From Mesorhizobium sp. M2D.F.Ca.ET.226.01.1.1 (GTDB lineage: Bacteria > Pseudomonadota > Alphaproteobacteria > Rhizobiales > Rhizobiaceae): a DNA stretch of 64,000 nt. The position numbers and the translations under genes are program-made. Positions 8,166 through 16,570 of the stretch are shown here, piece by piece. Under the pieces are notes generated by a model that was not told the DNA's origin, did not search any database, and worked only from the letters and a program-made list of their open reading frames with translations. Positions within the stretch are counted from its first letter, which is position 1; every line of letters starts with the position of its first letter. Location: positions 1-64,000 of the forward strand of contig NZ_RZOY02000015.1 in NCBI RefSeq assembly GCF_004022705.2, in the 5' to 3' direction.

Positions 8166-8603
8166 CTATCGAGCATTAGGATCGTGGCTCGGTAACATTT
8201 GTTTTTTTCTTGCTCGAATATCACCTGCCAAGCCGCGGTTTCGGTAAAGACTTAGAGCGAAAATTATCAGACATATAATTGCTATAACAGCGGACGCTAC
8301 AAAGCACCCGATGGACACAACGTCGGCTACGACTACCGGCTCATGCTGAGCTGTTTCAATTTTTGTCAGTACCGAGAAAAAGGCCGGGGCTAGACCAATT
8401 GCTCCTCCTAGACCCACGAAGCCTATTGAGCCAATTATCCCAGTTTCAGGACGTGTCAACTGGGACAACTCGTGATCGAGGATCATGTGCCAATCCACAA
8501 ATTCAGGCATGCTAAAACGCTGGGCAGGAGACTCTAGCTTGCCGCTCTCGCCCGAGGTTCGAATGCTGGCAGCGCTGTCGCTCTCAACCGCCTCGACTGT
8601 CAT
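8166..8603 (-). CDS. Two-TM membrane protein of a cargo pair
   Basis: This 145-residue protein has a soluble N-terminal half and two hydrophobic segments (IIGSIGFVGLGGAIGLAPAF and CFVASAVIAIICLIIFALSL). Its start overlaps the stop of the zinc-ribbon gene upstream by 4 bases, so the two are one unit. Base composition is clearly lower in GC than the phage genes. Function unknown. Such pairs in prophages may serve in defence or exclusion, but nothing here proves it. Confidence 0.6.
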   Translation of the reverse strand: MTVEAVESDSAASIRTSGESGKLESPAQRFSMPEFVDWHMILDHELSQLTRPETGIIGSIGFVGLGGAIGLAPAFFSVLTKIETAQHEPVVVADVVSIGCFVASAVIAIICLIIFALSLYRNRGLAGDIRARKKQMLPSHDPNAR

Positions 8604-9010
8604 TTCTCGCCCTTCTCATTTGGCTCGGGCGTTTCAGAAATGGGAGCGGGTTGACTAGGAACAAGCACTCCGGAGGCAATCGCGCTGTACGTCATGACAT
8701 GGAAGCAATTATCGCAAACCAGAAAAAACATTGGATAGCTAATGCCACCAAGCATCATGTTTCCACCGTACCAAACCGGCGGAGCTAGATAATTCTCACC
8801 AAGAGTGAATTTACGCTGCCCGCATGAAGGGCAACTGAGCTGGGGCGCTTTTCGATTTATCCAAGCGACTGCCTTCTCGCGCTCAGCCGGCGTTAACTTG
8901 CCATCGCTTGACAAAATGTCCCCCCAACTCACCGCGCTAAAGGACGGCATTATCCCCTTTTCTCTGAAAGGTACAGGCCAAGAATTTATCTTACGTAGGC
9001 TGATCATCAA
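8600..9010 (-). CDS. Zinc-ribbon protein of a cargo pair
   Basis: The frame encodes 136 residues; an internal start at MPSFSAVSW is plausible. It carries two CxxC knuckles (CPSCGQRKF and VCDNC) about 45 residues apart with a hydrophobic stretch between them, and LTPAEREKAVAWINRK upstream. This matches a widespread family of small zinc-ribbon proteins of unknown role. It precedes a two-TM protein with a 4-base overlap. Low GC and position inside the phage remnant point to acquired cargo. Confidence 0.6.
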   Translation of the reverse strand: MMISLRKINSWPVPFREKGIMPSFSAVSWGDILSSDGKLTPAEREKAVAWINRKAPQLSCPSCGQRKFTLGENYLAPPVWYGGNMMLGGISYPMFFLVCDNCFHVMTYSAIASGVLVPSQPAPISETPEPNEKGEK

Positions 9011-9075
9011 TTTGAATTTTGAATCGGCAAATTGCCTTAAACTATTTCAAGCGTCTCACTTTGACGCGTCGCGCC

Positions 9076-9831
9076 TCACCGAAACGCCCCTAGCGGGTCG
9101 CTCTGTCCCGTCGTCCGCCTCGCCGCCTTGAACTCCGCGGGGTCCACCATCGCCTCGCGCAGCATCATCACGCCGTAGCGCGTGGCGGCCATTAGATCGT
9201 CGCGCAGCTTCACCACCTGGCCGTTCTTGCGGTGGTAGAGCCGGAACTCCTCGAACCAGGCGGCTAAGGTCGAAAACACCTTGAAGCGGCCGGACTGCAT
9301 GCGGTCGAGCATGTCCATCAGCCCGGCCTCGACCGAGACGGAGCCATCGGCGAAGCGGGCGTGGCCCGACAGCATGTTCAGCCCATGCCCGGCATATTGC
9401 TTGGCCAGCGCCACGCCGGCGCCTTCCAGCGTTTCGCGGCGGCCGTCGCGCGGCCAGGCGAAGGGCAGCCATTCGCCCCAGGCCTTCAGCGCCAGCGCCT
9501 GCATTGCCGGCGTCTGTTGGGAGGCGCGGCGCGCCTTGGTCACGTAGACGACATCTGCCTCGGTGTCCCAGGCAAGCTCGACGGCGGCCGAAGGATGGTC
9601 CCAGCCGAAATCGAGCGCGCCGATGCGCGGCCACCAGCGTGGCAATTTGAACGGCTCGCAGGCGATCAATTCCTCCGCCACCGGGAAGATGCGGCCCGAG
9701 CCCAGCACCGGAATGCCCCGCGCGCGAGCTTCGCGCTCATGCTCGGGATAGGCGGCGATGATCTCAGCGCGTTGCTCGGGCGAATAGTGCCCGGCATCGT
9801 CTATGGTCATGAAGGTAACGTGGCGGGACAT
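9076..9831 (-). pseudogene. Terminase large subunit, C-terminal (nuclease) half
   Basis: The 251-residue frame begins MSRHVTFMTIDDAGHYSPEQ, which in intact phage terminases lies in mid-protein. It continues with GALDFGWDHPSAAVELAWD (nuclease-domain acidic residue) and DDLMAATRYGVMML. The ATPase half lies at 12315-13001 on the same strand. About 2.5 kb of unrelated genes separate the two, so packaging activity is lost. The end of this half is intact. Confidence 0.85.
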
Positions 9832-9923
9832 ATTAGCTTGCCATAATTCAATATCGCGGCGAATAAATGCCGTTGATAATACTGTTCATCGGTGCAATGT
9901 TGCTGGCGGTTTGGGGGAATTAC

Positions 9924-10196
9924 ATGATCCGCATAGCAATCGTCGTGGCCATTGCCGCCAGTGCATCCGCATGCCAGTCGAACGTTCCGTACGATACGAG
10001 TAAGCAGACCTGCAAGATGTATGAGTACAATGGGCGCCAACACAAAGTTTGCGCGCCGGACACACCGAACAAAGTGTGCAATGTCTGGGTCAGTCAGATT
10101 CGAGACGACGAAAGGATTTGGTGCCAACCACTCACCCGTAAGGCGACCGATCCCAAAGCTCGCGCCAGGCAGCTTGCGGGCAGCCATTACCCCTGA
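9924..10196 (+). CDS. Small lipoprotein
   Basis: A 90-residue protein starts at ATG 9924 with GGGGGA six bases upstream. It has a short signal ending in the lipobox ASAC (MIRIAIVVAIAASASAC), then four further Cys residues (KQTCKMYEYNG, KVCAPD, KVCNVW, IWCQPL). It is predicted to be exported and lipid-anchored. It is cargo within the split terminase. Function unknown. Confidence 0.55.
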   Translation: MIRIAIVVAIAASASACQSNVPYDTSKQTCKMYEYNGRQHKVCAPDTPNKVCNVWVSQIRDDERIWCQPLTRKATDPKARARQLAGSHYP

Positions 10197-10260
10197 TGCG
10201 GCTCCCTCTCCGGCCGCTGCGCGGCCGCCTCTCCCCGCTTCGCGCGGGGCGAGGAAAAGG

Positions 10261-10623
10261 TTAGCCCTTATACCCTTCGTTGACGCAATCGTTCTTCCAG
10301 GCCCAGTCGAAATCGGCCTGCGACATCGACGAGCCGAGGCCCGGTTCGATATAAGGGCCGGCGCCGTCAATATAGACGATGAAGCGCGCTTGCCTGGTGA
10401 AGATGCCGACCTTGCTCGTGACGACGCCGCAGGTCTGTCCGGTGGCGCTGTCGCCGGTGAGATCGACATGCGAGAAGGTCGCCTCCGGATTATTGATCAG
10501 GCCGCGCATCTTGGCCTGGGCCGCAGTGATCGCATCGGCGCGCCAGTCGCCGCTGGAGCCGGAACAGGCCGACAGCAGCGCGCTGAGAAGAAGCAGGTTT
10601 GACGCCTTGCGCATGCCCGTCAC
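10261..10623 (-). CDS. Putative lipoprotein
   Basis: The 120-residue frame starts at a GTG that overlaps the upstream stop by 4 bases; the in-frame ATG at 10614 (MRKASNLLLLSALLSAC) is an alternative. A lipobox LSAC follows the signal. The mature part includes SHVDLTGDSATGQTCGVV and ends in DWAWKNDCVNEGYKG, with two Cys likely disulfide-bonded. Function unknown; it is coupled to the exported protein upstream. Confidence 0.6.
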   Translation of the reverse strand: MTGMRKASNLLLLSALLSACSGSSGDWRADAITAAQAKMRGLINNPEATFSHVDLTGDSATGQTCGVVTSKVGIFTRQARFIVYIDGAGPYIEPGLGSSMSQADFDWAWKNDCVNEGYKG

Positions 10624-11174
10624 GACCGGCGATGGATGCGGGCGACTTTCGGCGCCTGCGCATCCAGGAACATGTAACAGCGGCCAAGCAGCGCCTTCTT
10701 GCCTACGTCGTCGAAGACGTTTGCGCCAAGCGGCGTGATCAGCACTTCATCCTTGGCCAGGCCATCCAAGTGGCGCGCCTCAATCTCGGCCCAATGCGTC
10801 TTGGCAATATCGGAAAGCACGACATTGAAGGCGGGATGGTCGTAGCCGACCAGGACATTGCCGTCATCCATAGGCGACGGCTGCATGTCGGGGTGATAGT
10901 TGATTATCTGCGATAGTATCTCAACCGCGGCGACCAAAGCGGCGCGATCCGACAAGCCGTCGTCCAGCAACACGCAGGTGCCGTTCTGCAGCACGGCGAA
11001 ATCGCGTCCGCGATTGAAGTAATAGCTGAAACGGTCCTCGACGCGGTCGAGTGGCTGGGAAAAGGAGGGGCGCCATTTCGGGACGGGCGGGTCCATTGCC
11101 GGCGCCTTCCGGACCAGAGCCGGTTGGAGAGCGAGCGCCAGCAGGCTACCAGTCAAAACCACTCGCCTGTTCAC
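10620..11174 (-). CDS. Exported hypothetical protein
   Basis: This 184-residue protein starts MNRRVVLTGSLLALALQPAL, a signal peptide with an Arg-Arg pair. The mature part has no recognised domain (FSYYFNRGRDFAVLQNGTCV, VLVGYDHPAFNVVLSDIAKTH). It is the first gene of a two-gene unit with the following lipoprotein, both inserted within the terminase gene. Confidence 0.6.
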   Translation of the reverse strand: MNRRVVLTGSLLALALQPALVRKAPAMDPPVPKWRPSFSQPLDRVEDRFSYYFNRGRDFAVLQNGTCVLLDDGLSDRAALVAAVEILSQIINYHPDMQPSPMDDGNVLVGYDHPAFNVVLSDIAKTHWAEIEARHLDGLAKDEVLITPLGANVFDDVGKKALLGRCYMFLDAQAPKVARIHRRS

Positions 11175-11406
11175 GGTTCCCGTCCAGCGAAATCACTCGG
11201 CGTGCAGTCTATTTGGGCGACGATATTTCGCAACCCTGGAGCGTATAGCTCAGGCGAAGTCTTGCACCGCAAAACTTGGCCGCTCGTCTTTTCATCTTCG
11301 GCCTTATGCGATAGGTCTTGGCCCGCATCGACGAGATCGATGCGTCGTGGGCCGGTGCATTGTGTACGGCCCTTCCTCTACGCGGGTGGGAAAGCCGCCC
11401 TTTGCC

Positions 11407-12228
11407 ATGACAGATCTATTCGAGGCGATGCGCCTGTCCGCCGAGGACAGCGAGACCGCTCATCTTTTCTTCAGCGAAGGCGGCAAGATGCTGCTGCCGC
11501 TCGGCAAATCCAGAAACGACATGACAGGTCAGCAGATTCTGGAACGGCTGCTGTCGCCTTCCGATGACGATGACGGCACGCTTGCCAACGATTTTCTCGG
11601 AGAGCTCGGCAAGACGGTTCCGTTCGAAAGCCTACGTCTCCTGCTCACATCGGCCAATCCCCGGACGCGAGCGACGGGCGCGTTTCTGGCCACGTTTCAA
11701 AACCGGAACATAAGCTCGATGGTGGGCGAATTGGCGGCGCTGCTGGCTGACGACAACCCGCGCACGCGCTTCGATGCCGTGGAGTCCATCCTGCGATGCA
11801 GCACGCGTGCCCATGGCGACTATCTGGCGCAAGCCCTGTTTGCCCTTGCAGATGGGCATGAGGGTGTGCGCATGGGCGCCATCCGGTTTGTGCGCTTTGC
11901 AAAGGACTGGCAGTTGAAGTTCGCCCGCCAGCGTGCCGCGTCGCTTAGGCCACAGACGTCGTTTTCGGCGATAGCGGATATCACCGGGCAATGGGAGGAC
12001 GATGCATCAGGGATGATCCGAGCGATGCTGGACCATGCCGAGCCGGTGGTGCGGCGTTACGGTCTTGGGCTCGCCAGCCGGGCGAGATTGGTGGTCGTCG
12101 ATGCCTTTGTTGAATGGGCGCAGGCGTCCGCCGATCCAGAAATCAGCAAACTGGCCACCGATTGCATCCAGCACAACCAGATATCGCGGCATGCGGTCTG
12201 GCTTTCATCATTGCCGGCAGCCGCCTGA
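11407..12228 (+). CDS. HEAT-repeat-like hypothetical protein
   Basis: From ATG 11407 (MTDLFEAMRLSAEDSETAHL) the protein has 273 residues made of paired helices, with repeats of the type NPRTRFDAVESILRC and HEGVRMGAIRFVRFAKD that look like HEAT/ARM units. No catalytic motif is visible, so a scaffold or immunity-like role is possible. It is oriented against the phage genes and is followed by a strong hairpin. An upstream in-frame ATG at 11347 is less likely. Confidence 0.55.
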   Translation: MTDLFEAMRLSAEDSETAHLFFSEGGKMLLPLGKSRNDMTGQQILERLLSPSDDDDGTLANDFLGELGKTVPFESLRLLLTSANPRTRATGAFLATFQNRNISSMVGELAALLADDNPRTRFDAVESILRCSTRAHGDYLAQALFALADGHEGVRMGAIRFVRFAKDWQLKFARQRAASLRPQTSFSAIADITGQWEDDASGMIRAMLDHAEPVVRRYGLGLASRARLVVVDAFVEWAQASADPEISKLATDCIQHNQISRHAVWLSSLPAAA

Positions 12229-12257
12229 ACTGTCGCGGCTGGGCGGGCGAAGGCGAA

Positions 12258-12286
12258 GCTCCATCCCGACAATTGCGGGATGGAGC
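12258..12286. terminator. Hairpin after the HEAT-like gene
   Basis: Perfect 11-bp inverted repeat (GCTCCATCCCG / CGGGATGGAGC) with a 7-base loop, 30 bp after the stop of the HEAT-like gene. It has no T-run, so it may act as a mutual terminator or simply mark the insertion edge. Confidence 0.5.
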
Positions 12287-12314
12287 GAAGACAGACTCCT
12301 CGGGCGAACCGGCG

Positions 12315-13001
12315 TCATCCCTTCCCGATCCTCTCCACCTCGCCCGCACTCAAAAACCTCAGCACCACATCGCTCATGCCGAGCAGCGGGGTGAAGGTGA
12401 CGATGGTTATCCCGCCCGTTGCATTGGTGCGGGTGAGGCCCTCCGAATAAATATCCAGCGGCGGCTCCTCGTCGAACCAGACGCCGTGCAGCGTTTCGCC
12501 CTGCCATTTCTCGCGGCCCTTCTCGTAGCTCTTGAAGGAGAGCACGCTTTCGCCGGGCTGGACGTCGCCGCCGCCGCCCCAGAGCACGACGACGCTGTCC
12601 AGCGCTCCCGGCGCGCCGCGGCCCATCACGGTGCCGGCGATGGCGTCGGCCGGGATCATGCCGGTGCCCCATTCGCCCTGTTGCTGCGGCGGGCCGACAA
12701 GCACGCGCTGCGGATTGTCGCGCGTGCCTTCACCGGTGACGCCGGCGGCCCAGAGCCGCACCGGAGTGTCGAAAACCTTGCCCACCCACCAGTCCGGATA
12801 GCGGCCGGTTAGGTGCATGGCCCATTCCGCGCCCCCTGCCCTGGTCTTGCCGAGCTGGTTGCCGGCCATGAACAGGCGCTCGCGGTGGGTCGCGCCCGCC
12901 GCGTGAAACGCTGCCTGCCGTTCGTACGGCGCGTAGGCGGCAAGGAGGTTACGACGACGGCGCCGGTCCATCTCCTCGAGCAGCGCCAGATACGCCTGCA
13001 T
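12315..13001 (-). pseudogene. Terminase large subunit, N-terminal (ATPase) half
   Basis: The frame of 228 residues starts MQAYLALLEEMDRRRRRNLL and contains Walker A GNQLGKT and Walker B GVWFDEEPP, the packaging ATPase of podovirus terminases. It ends prematurely (GEVERIGKG) where the nuclease half should begin; that half is at 9076-9831. The start overlaps the small upstream phage gene by 53 bp, a normal phage arrangement. Split by insertion, hence scored as pseudogene. Confidence 0.85.
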
Positions 13002-13368
13002 CGCTGTCGAGGAACGGCCTGAGGTTCGCTTCGAGGCCGCGGATGCGGCTACGGATCTCCTCATCGCTCAACTGCTCGAGACTGGTTTTATCGGCATCGA
13101 CACTTTCCGAGCTGGCCGAAAAATCCTTGGGCAGCAGCGTCAACACGACCTTGAGATACTGCTCGGGCTTTTCGGCCCTGACCGCGGCGATGACGCCGGC
13201 GCCATGGGCGCGGAAGTCGGCGCGAAGGGCGGCGGCGAAGTCGTCGACGAGCGTCTTTCGCAAGCGCTTGGGGCGGGCGGCGGTTTGAACCCCTGCCGGC
13301 TTCGACCGCGCCGGCTTCGCGCCGGCCGACTTGCGGCTCGCGGCCTTGCCGGCGTCAGCCCTGGGCAT
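12949..13368 (-). CDS. Small phage packaging-module protein
   Basis: This 139-residue protein starts MPRADAGKAASRKSAGAKPA (Lys/Ala/Arg-rich, likely DNA-binding) and continues with FAAALRADFRAHGAGVIAAV and YLKVVLTLLPKDF. Its place directly before terminase large subunit, with overlapping ends, fits a small terminase subunit. The family is not recognised with certainty. Confidence 0.55.
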   Translation of the reverse strand: MPRADAGKAASRKSAGAKPARSKPAGVQTAARPKRLRKTLVDDFAAALRADFRAHGAGVIAAVRAEKPEQYLKVVLTLLPKDFSASSESVDADKTSLEQLSDEEIRSRIRGLEANLRPFLDSDAGVSGAARGDGPAPSS

Positions 13369-13711
13369 CGGACGGTGTCGCTTTCGCTGTTCTCGCCTTG
13401 CGCGGCTTGCGCGCCGGCTTCTTGCGCGGCCTGGCGCGCCTCGGAAGCTCGCCATCGACGGCCGGCGCGGGCATCGCCTTCAGCTTCGCTGTCGCGGCAC
13501 GGACCGCCGAAGGATCGAGTCCCTGGCGTGGAAAACCGAAACCGGCGACCGCGTCGACCGGACCGCCGCGCACCATGCCGATGCGCACGCCCGGCGCGAC
13601 CTGCTCGACGCGCCCATTGCGGCGCGGCGGGCCCGCGCCCTCGAACTCGCCGATGGCGCTGACGATCTCGGCGCCGTCATCGGCGGTGATGATGGTGGCG
13701 TAGCGCAGCAT
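13355..13711 (-). CDS. Small phage protein at the start of the packaging module
   Basis: A 118-residue protein (MLRYATIITADDGAEIVSAI) with a very basic Arg/Lys/Pro C-terminus (RPRKKPARKPRKARTAK). It overlaps the next gene by 14 bp. It is the rightmost phage gene and no integrase or repressor is found beyond it. Function unknown. Confidence 0.55.
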   Translation of the reverse strand: MLRYATIITADDGAEIVSAIGEFEGAGPPRRNGRVEQVAPGVRIGMVRGGPVDAVAGFGFPRQGLDPSAVRAATAKLKAMPAPAVDGELPRRARPRKKPARKPRKARTAKATPSDAQG

Positions 13712-13792
13712 GAGGCCTCGGTGTTGCAGATAGGATGGATAGGCAGCTTTCCTTCGCCAAGCGCTCGAAGGAAATGGATGGCCAAAAACAAA

Positions 13793-13810
13793 ACCCGCCT
13801 CACGGCGGGT
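13793..13810 (-). terminator. Hairpin with T-run on the minus strand
   Basis: ACCCGCC / GGCGGGT with a 4-base loop. Read on the minus strand it is followed by TTTTGTTTTTGG, the form of an intrinsic terminator for leftward transcription. It lies 82 bp upstream of the first phage gene, so it may insulate the remnant. Confidence 0.6.
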
Positions 13811-14070
13811 CGGTGGCGCAAATCAGCACCATGGACAAAATAGTAACATAGCTGCCCTCACCAGGCAACGGGTTGCAGGTATATTTTCCTATCATGCCGA
13901 GCCCCCCTTTTTGCGACGCATGCCGGGCGAAAAACCGCATACGCCACAGCCAGAGATTGAACCATCAGCCGAAAAGCTGCACGAATTTTGTCGGAACCAA
14001 CCGTGATCCGACGGGTCCACCCTCGGTCGCAACGCGACAGACCCTGCAAGAGACAACAGAGGAGAAGATC

Positions 14071-14388
14071 ATGCTTACGAAGATTCTTGCAGCTTCGGCC
14101 CTGACCATCGGCCTCGCAACGGCGGCGCTGGCCCAGACAGCGAACTCGACCGACGGCGCGGGCGGCAGCGGCCAGAGCATTACGGTCGACCCGCGGACGC
14201 CGGCAACTCCACCGCCTGATCAGATGGCGCCGGATACCGGTACGACCGGCAGTATCAGCGGCGGCGACATGAACTCGGACGCCGACAGGAATTGCCCGAA
14301 CAGCCCGCAGGGCGCGCAGGGCGATGCCAACAGCACCACGGCGACGACCGTGCAGCCGAACGTCAACGACAAGAATTGCGGCAAGTAG
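14071..14388 (+). CDS. Secreted hypothetical protein
   Basis: The 105-residue protein starts at ATG 14071 after GAGGAGAAG and has a clear signal peptide (MLTKILAASALTIGLATAAL then AQT). The mature chain is Asp/Asn/Thr/Pro-rich with Cys in RNCPNSPQ and KNCGK. Its composition suggests a disordered periplasmic protein. Function unknown. Confidence 0.65.
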   Translation: MLTKILAASALTIGLATAALAQTANSTDGAGGSGQSITVDPRTPATPPPDQMAPDTGTTGSISGGDMNSDADRNCPNSPQGAQGDANSTTATTVQPNVNDKNCGK

Positions 14389-14488
14389 GTTGTAACGCGT
14401 CGACCTGACGGTCGCGCAATGGGCCGAAGGGTTTCCTGCGGCCCATTCTTGGCTTCGACCCGGCGTCCGACCGCGCGCATGCCGATCG

Positions 14489-14514
14489 GGAACCATGCAG
14501 CTTGCCGGCCGTTG
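14489..14514 (+). promoter_or_regulatory. EcfG-type promoter, DUF883-like gene
   Basis: GGAAC-N17-GTTG (that is GGAAC-N16-cGTTg) lies 24 bp upstream of the start at 14538, with an AAAGGAG ribosome-binding site between. Confidence 0.65.
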
Positions 14515-14537
14515 CAACGGGCAAAAGGAGAAACCCC

Positions 14538-15038
14538 ATGGCAGACAATGACAGCACCACCGGCAGCGCGGCAAACGGCACAGGCACGCCTGCGAGCAGC
14601 GCGGCCCGTAAACGCAACGCAGGTTCGAGCAGCAGCGCCGCATCGCGGGCCAGCGGTGCGTCGCGGAGCAGTACGCGGTCTTCCAGGGCATCCCAAGATG
14701 CCATGAAGAAACAGATCACCGAGTTGAAGCGTGAGGTGAGCCGTTTGAAACGCGCGCTGTCCGACCAGGCCGAGGAGGCCGCCGAGACCGCGCAGGGCTG
14801 GTACCAGGGCGCGGCCGACCGCGCCTCCGACCTCTACAGCGGCGCGTCGGACCGAGCCTCCCGCGCGGCGAGGCAATTGCGCACCCAGGCGCATAGCGTA
14901 TCGGAAACCGTGCAGCAGAATCCCGGCACCCTCTCGACGGCAATGCTGATCGGCGGCCTAGTCGGGGTGCTGGCCGGCATGGCGATCAGCCGCAGTTCCG
15001 AGCCCGAGCCGGAGTGGTTCCGCCGCTGGCACCGGTAG
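14538..15038 (+). CDS. DUF883/ElaB-like membrane-anchored protein
   Basis: This 166-residue protein has a Ser/Ala/Thr-rich disordered N-terminus, a coiled coil (MKKQITELKREVSRLKRALS), an amphipathic region and one C-terminal membrane segment (LSTAMLIGGLVGVLAGMAIS) followed by a basic tail. This is the layout of ElaB/YqjD/DUF883 proteins, some of which tether ribosomes to the membrane in stationary phase. The stress-type promoter upstream agrees. Start chosen at ATG 14538, with AAAGGAG upstream. Confidence 0.65.
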   Translation: MADNDSTTGSAANGTGTPASSAARKRNAGSSSSAASRASGASRSSTRSSRASQDAMKKQITELKREVSRLKRALSDQAEEAAETAQGWYQGAADRASDLYSGASDRASRAARQLRTQAHSVSETVQQNPGTLSTAMLIGGLVGVLAGMAISRSSEPEPEWFRRWHR

Positions 15039-15222
15039 ATTTCGACAGTAGCAAGCGAAGGCCGCCTTATGGCGGCCGCGCGGACGAGGCCGGGCCGCTG
15101 TGCCCGGCCTCTTCTTTCCACGGTTGTGCCGTCCCTGCCTTGTCGCCTTGGCCGGTTGTCCCCGGGCTGGTCATTAGCCGGAGCTTATGGGATCATTCCC
15201 TTGGGGAATCGCGGAGAGCGGC

Positions 15223-15492
15223 ATGGACAGACCTGCCATGGCATCCGTTTTTCGGATGCGGCATGTGCCTGCAAGCATTTCGGGCGTTCGCAGCCTTGGC
15301 CGTGGCCAGGCCGATCCGTTCTTTCATTCGAGACCGCTCGGCGAAGCGATCCGCTTCATCGCCCAGGCCGAGGGCCAGTACGACCTCAGCGCCGTCGCCA
15401 TCTTCTATGGCGACCGCCAGACGCCGCCGCTCGGCCAGCGCGAGATCCGGCAGCTTTGGAGCGAGTATGGCGAACGGCTGATGGAGGCGTAG
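15223..15492 (+). CDS. Hypothetical protein, paralogue of 31195-31476
   Basis: The 89-residue protein starts MDRPAMASVF after GGAGAG; a longer in-frame start exists at 15187. It shares with the protein at 31195-31476 the pattern R-x-L-x-x-A-I-x-F-(I/V)-x-x-A, then a V-x-x-A-x-x-(F/L)-Y-G stretch and LW-x-x-YG-x-x-L at the C-terminus (LGEAIRFIAQAEGQYDLSAV, LWSEYGERLMEA). No known domain is assigned. Confidence 0.55.
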   Translation: MDRPAMASVFRMRHVPASISGVRSLGRGQADPFFHSRPLGEAIRFIAQAEGQYDLSAVAIFYGDRQTPPLGQREIRQLWSEYGERLMEA

Positions 15493-15562
15493 GCGTCCCA
15501 ACCCACCGGATCGGAAACGCCGCTCATGCGTTCTTGTGGCGAGGTCAATGGGAGGAAGCACC

Positions 15563-15868
15563 ATGAACGTCGCCAATCTCCAGCTCGAAGGCCTGCTGAT
15601 GGCCGTCGCGGCAATCAACCATGTGCTGGTCAAGAAAGGTGTGCTCACCGTCGAGGAAATCGACATCGCGCTGCGCAAGGCCGAGGCCGTCGAAACCGGC
15701 GAGGACCGGTCGGAAGGCATGTCGGCGTCGAGCCGCGACGCGGTCAACTTCCCAATCCGGCTGCTCGAGCTCGCCAACCAGTGCCAGCCCGAAGCGGACA
15801 TGCCGTCCTTCTCCAAGCTGGCCCGCATGGTCGGGCAGATGAAGGAGCCGTATAACGATCAGATGTGA
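15563..15868 (+). CDS. Hypothetical protein
   Basis: This 101-residue soluble protein starts at ATG 15563 after GGGAGGAAG. It is mostly helical (LLMAVAAINHVLVKKGVLTV) with FPIRLLELANQCQPEADMPS. It may form an oligomeric small helical protein. I do not recognise a family, but coding character and the ribosome-binding site are good. Confidence 0.6.
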   Translation: MNVANLQLEGLLMAVAAINHVLVKKGVLTVEEIDIALRKAEAVETGEDRSEGMSASSRDAVNFPIRLLELANQCQPEADMPSFSKLARMVGQMKEPYNDQM

Positions 15869-15939
15869 GTTGATGATCAGGATCTAGCGCCGCCTGGAGA
15901 ATCCAGCCTATGTTGGCGGCGGAGACTCCTGGGGGCACG

Positions 15940-16355
15940 ATGAATTACTGGTTGAAGTGGCTGTTGATCAATATCGCCGCCCTTGCCGCGGCCACCGTGA
16001 TTGCTTGATTGCGCTCTCGCAGGTTTATGTCTTGAAAATCACCGTCGCCCGCAATCCGGCCGCGCCGTTCGTCCTGGCCTTTATCGTTTCCTTCATCGTG
16101 GCCTTTTCTTCCCCGGCAACACGGTTCAAGCCCGGGTTTATAGTCCTAAGCAGTATATTCTTGGCTGAATTCGTTCTTTCGTTTGCGGTCACCCAGGTAA
16201 TGCTTCTGATGATCAGCGCCTATTGGGGAGGCGATGTCGAAGCTTTCAAGCCTTGGGCCTATGCCGGGCTGCTCGTCCCTTTCATCACAGGTGTGACCGG
16301 CTTCCTGGTATTGCGGCGGTATCGCCTCTCCGACGTGGCAGAAGTGTTCCGATAG
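15940..16355 (+). pseudogene. Four-TM membrane protein with an N-terminal frameshift
   Basis: An ATG at 15940 opens a frame (MNYWLKWLLINIAALAAATV) that ends at TGA after 22 codons. A second frame then continues without interruption as a membrane protein (VLAFIVSFIVAF, FIVLSSIFLAEFVLSFAVTQ, WAYAGLLVPFITGVTGFLVL). The two pieces together look like one four-helix protein interrupted by a one- or two-base indel. It could be a genuine null allele or a sequencing error. Confidence 0.5.
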
Positions 16356-16365
16356 CGACCAGCCT

Positions 16366-16569
16366 ATGACCGATCTTTCGATCAAAACTTGCGACGAGTG
16401 CGGGAGCACTTACTTCGCCGAGACCACTACAATGGCTAATCTCTGCCCTGAGTGCGCCCACCGCCTCTATGGCTATGCCAATTGCGATCACCGGTTCGAA
16501 AACGGGCGATGCCTTGCCTGCGGCTGGGATGGCAGCCGGTCAGAGTTCATCGCCCGCCTGATTTCCTGA
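16366..16569 (+). CDS. Small zinc-ribbon protein
   Basis: A 67-residue protein with three CxxC pairs (CDECGSTYF, CPECAHRLYG, CLACGWDGS), enough for one to two zinc sites. It begins 10 bp after the frameshifted membrane gene. No catalytic region is present. A nucleic-acid or protein contact role is possible but not shown. Confidence 0.6.
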   Translation: MTDLSIKTCDECGSTYFAETTTMANLCPECAHRLYGYANCDHRFENGRCLACGWDGSRSEFIARLIS

Positions 16570-16570
16570 T

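Larger units (their letters stand above)
322..13711 (-). mobile_element. Decayed podovirus-like prophage with cargo
   Basis: Packaging, portal and virion genes of a BPP-1/T7-like podovirus run leftwards but are rearranged, split and frameshifted. No integrase, capsid, tail tube, lysis or replication gene is visible. Non-phage genes of both orientations and lower GC sit between them. I see no tRNA and no convincing attachment-site repeat at either end, so the limits given are the outermost recognisable phage genes. Confidence 0.75.

Noticed and set aside
5598..9831. Attachment sites or tRNA target for the prophage
   Set aside because: No tRNA-like sequence and no long direct repeat at the phage ends were found by reading.
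13990..14015. GGAAC upstream of the secreted protein at 14071
   Set aside because: At N16/17 the -10 reads GGTC or GTCC, not xGTT.
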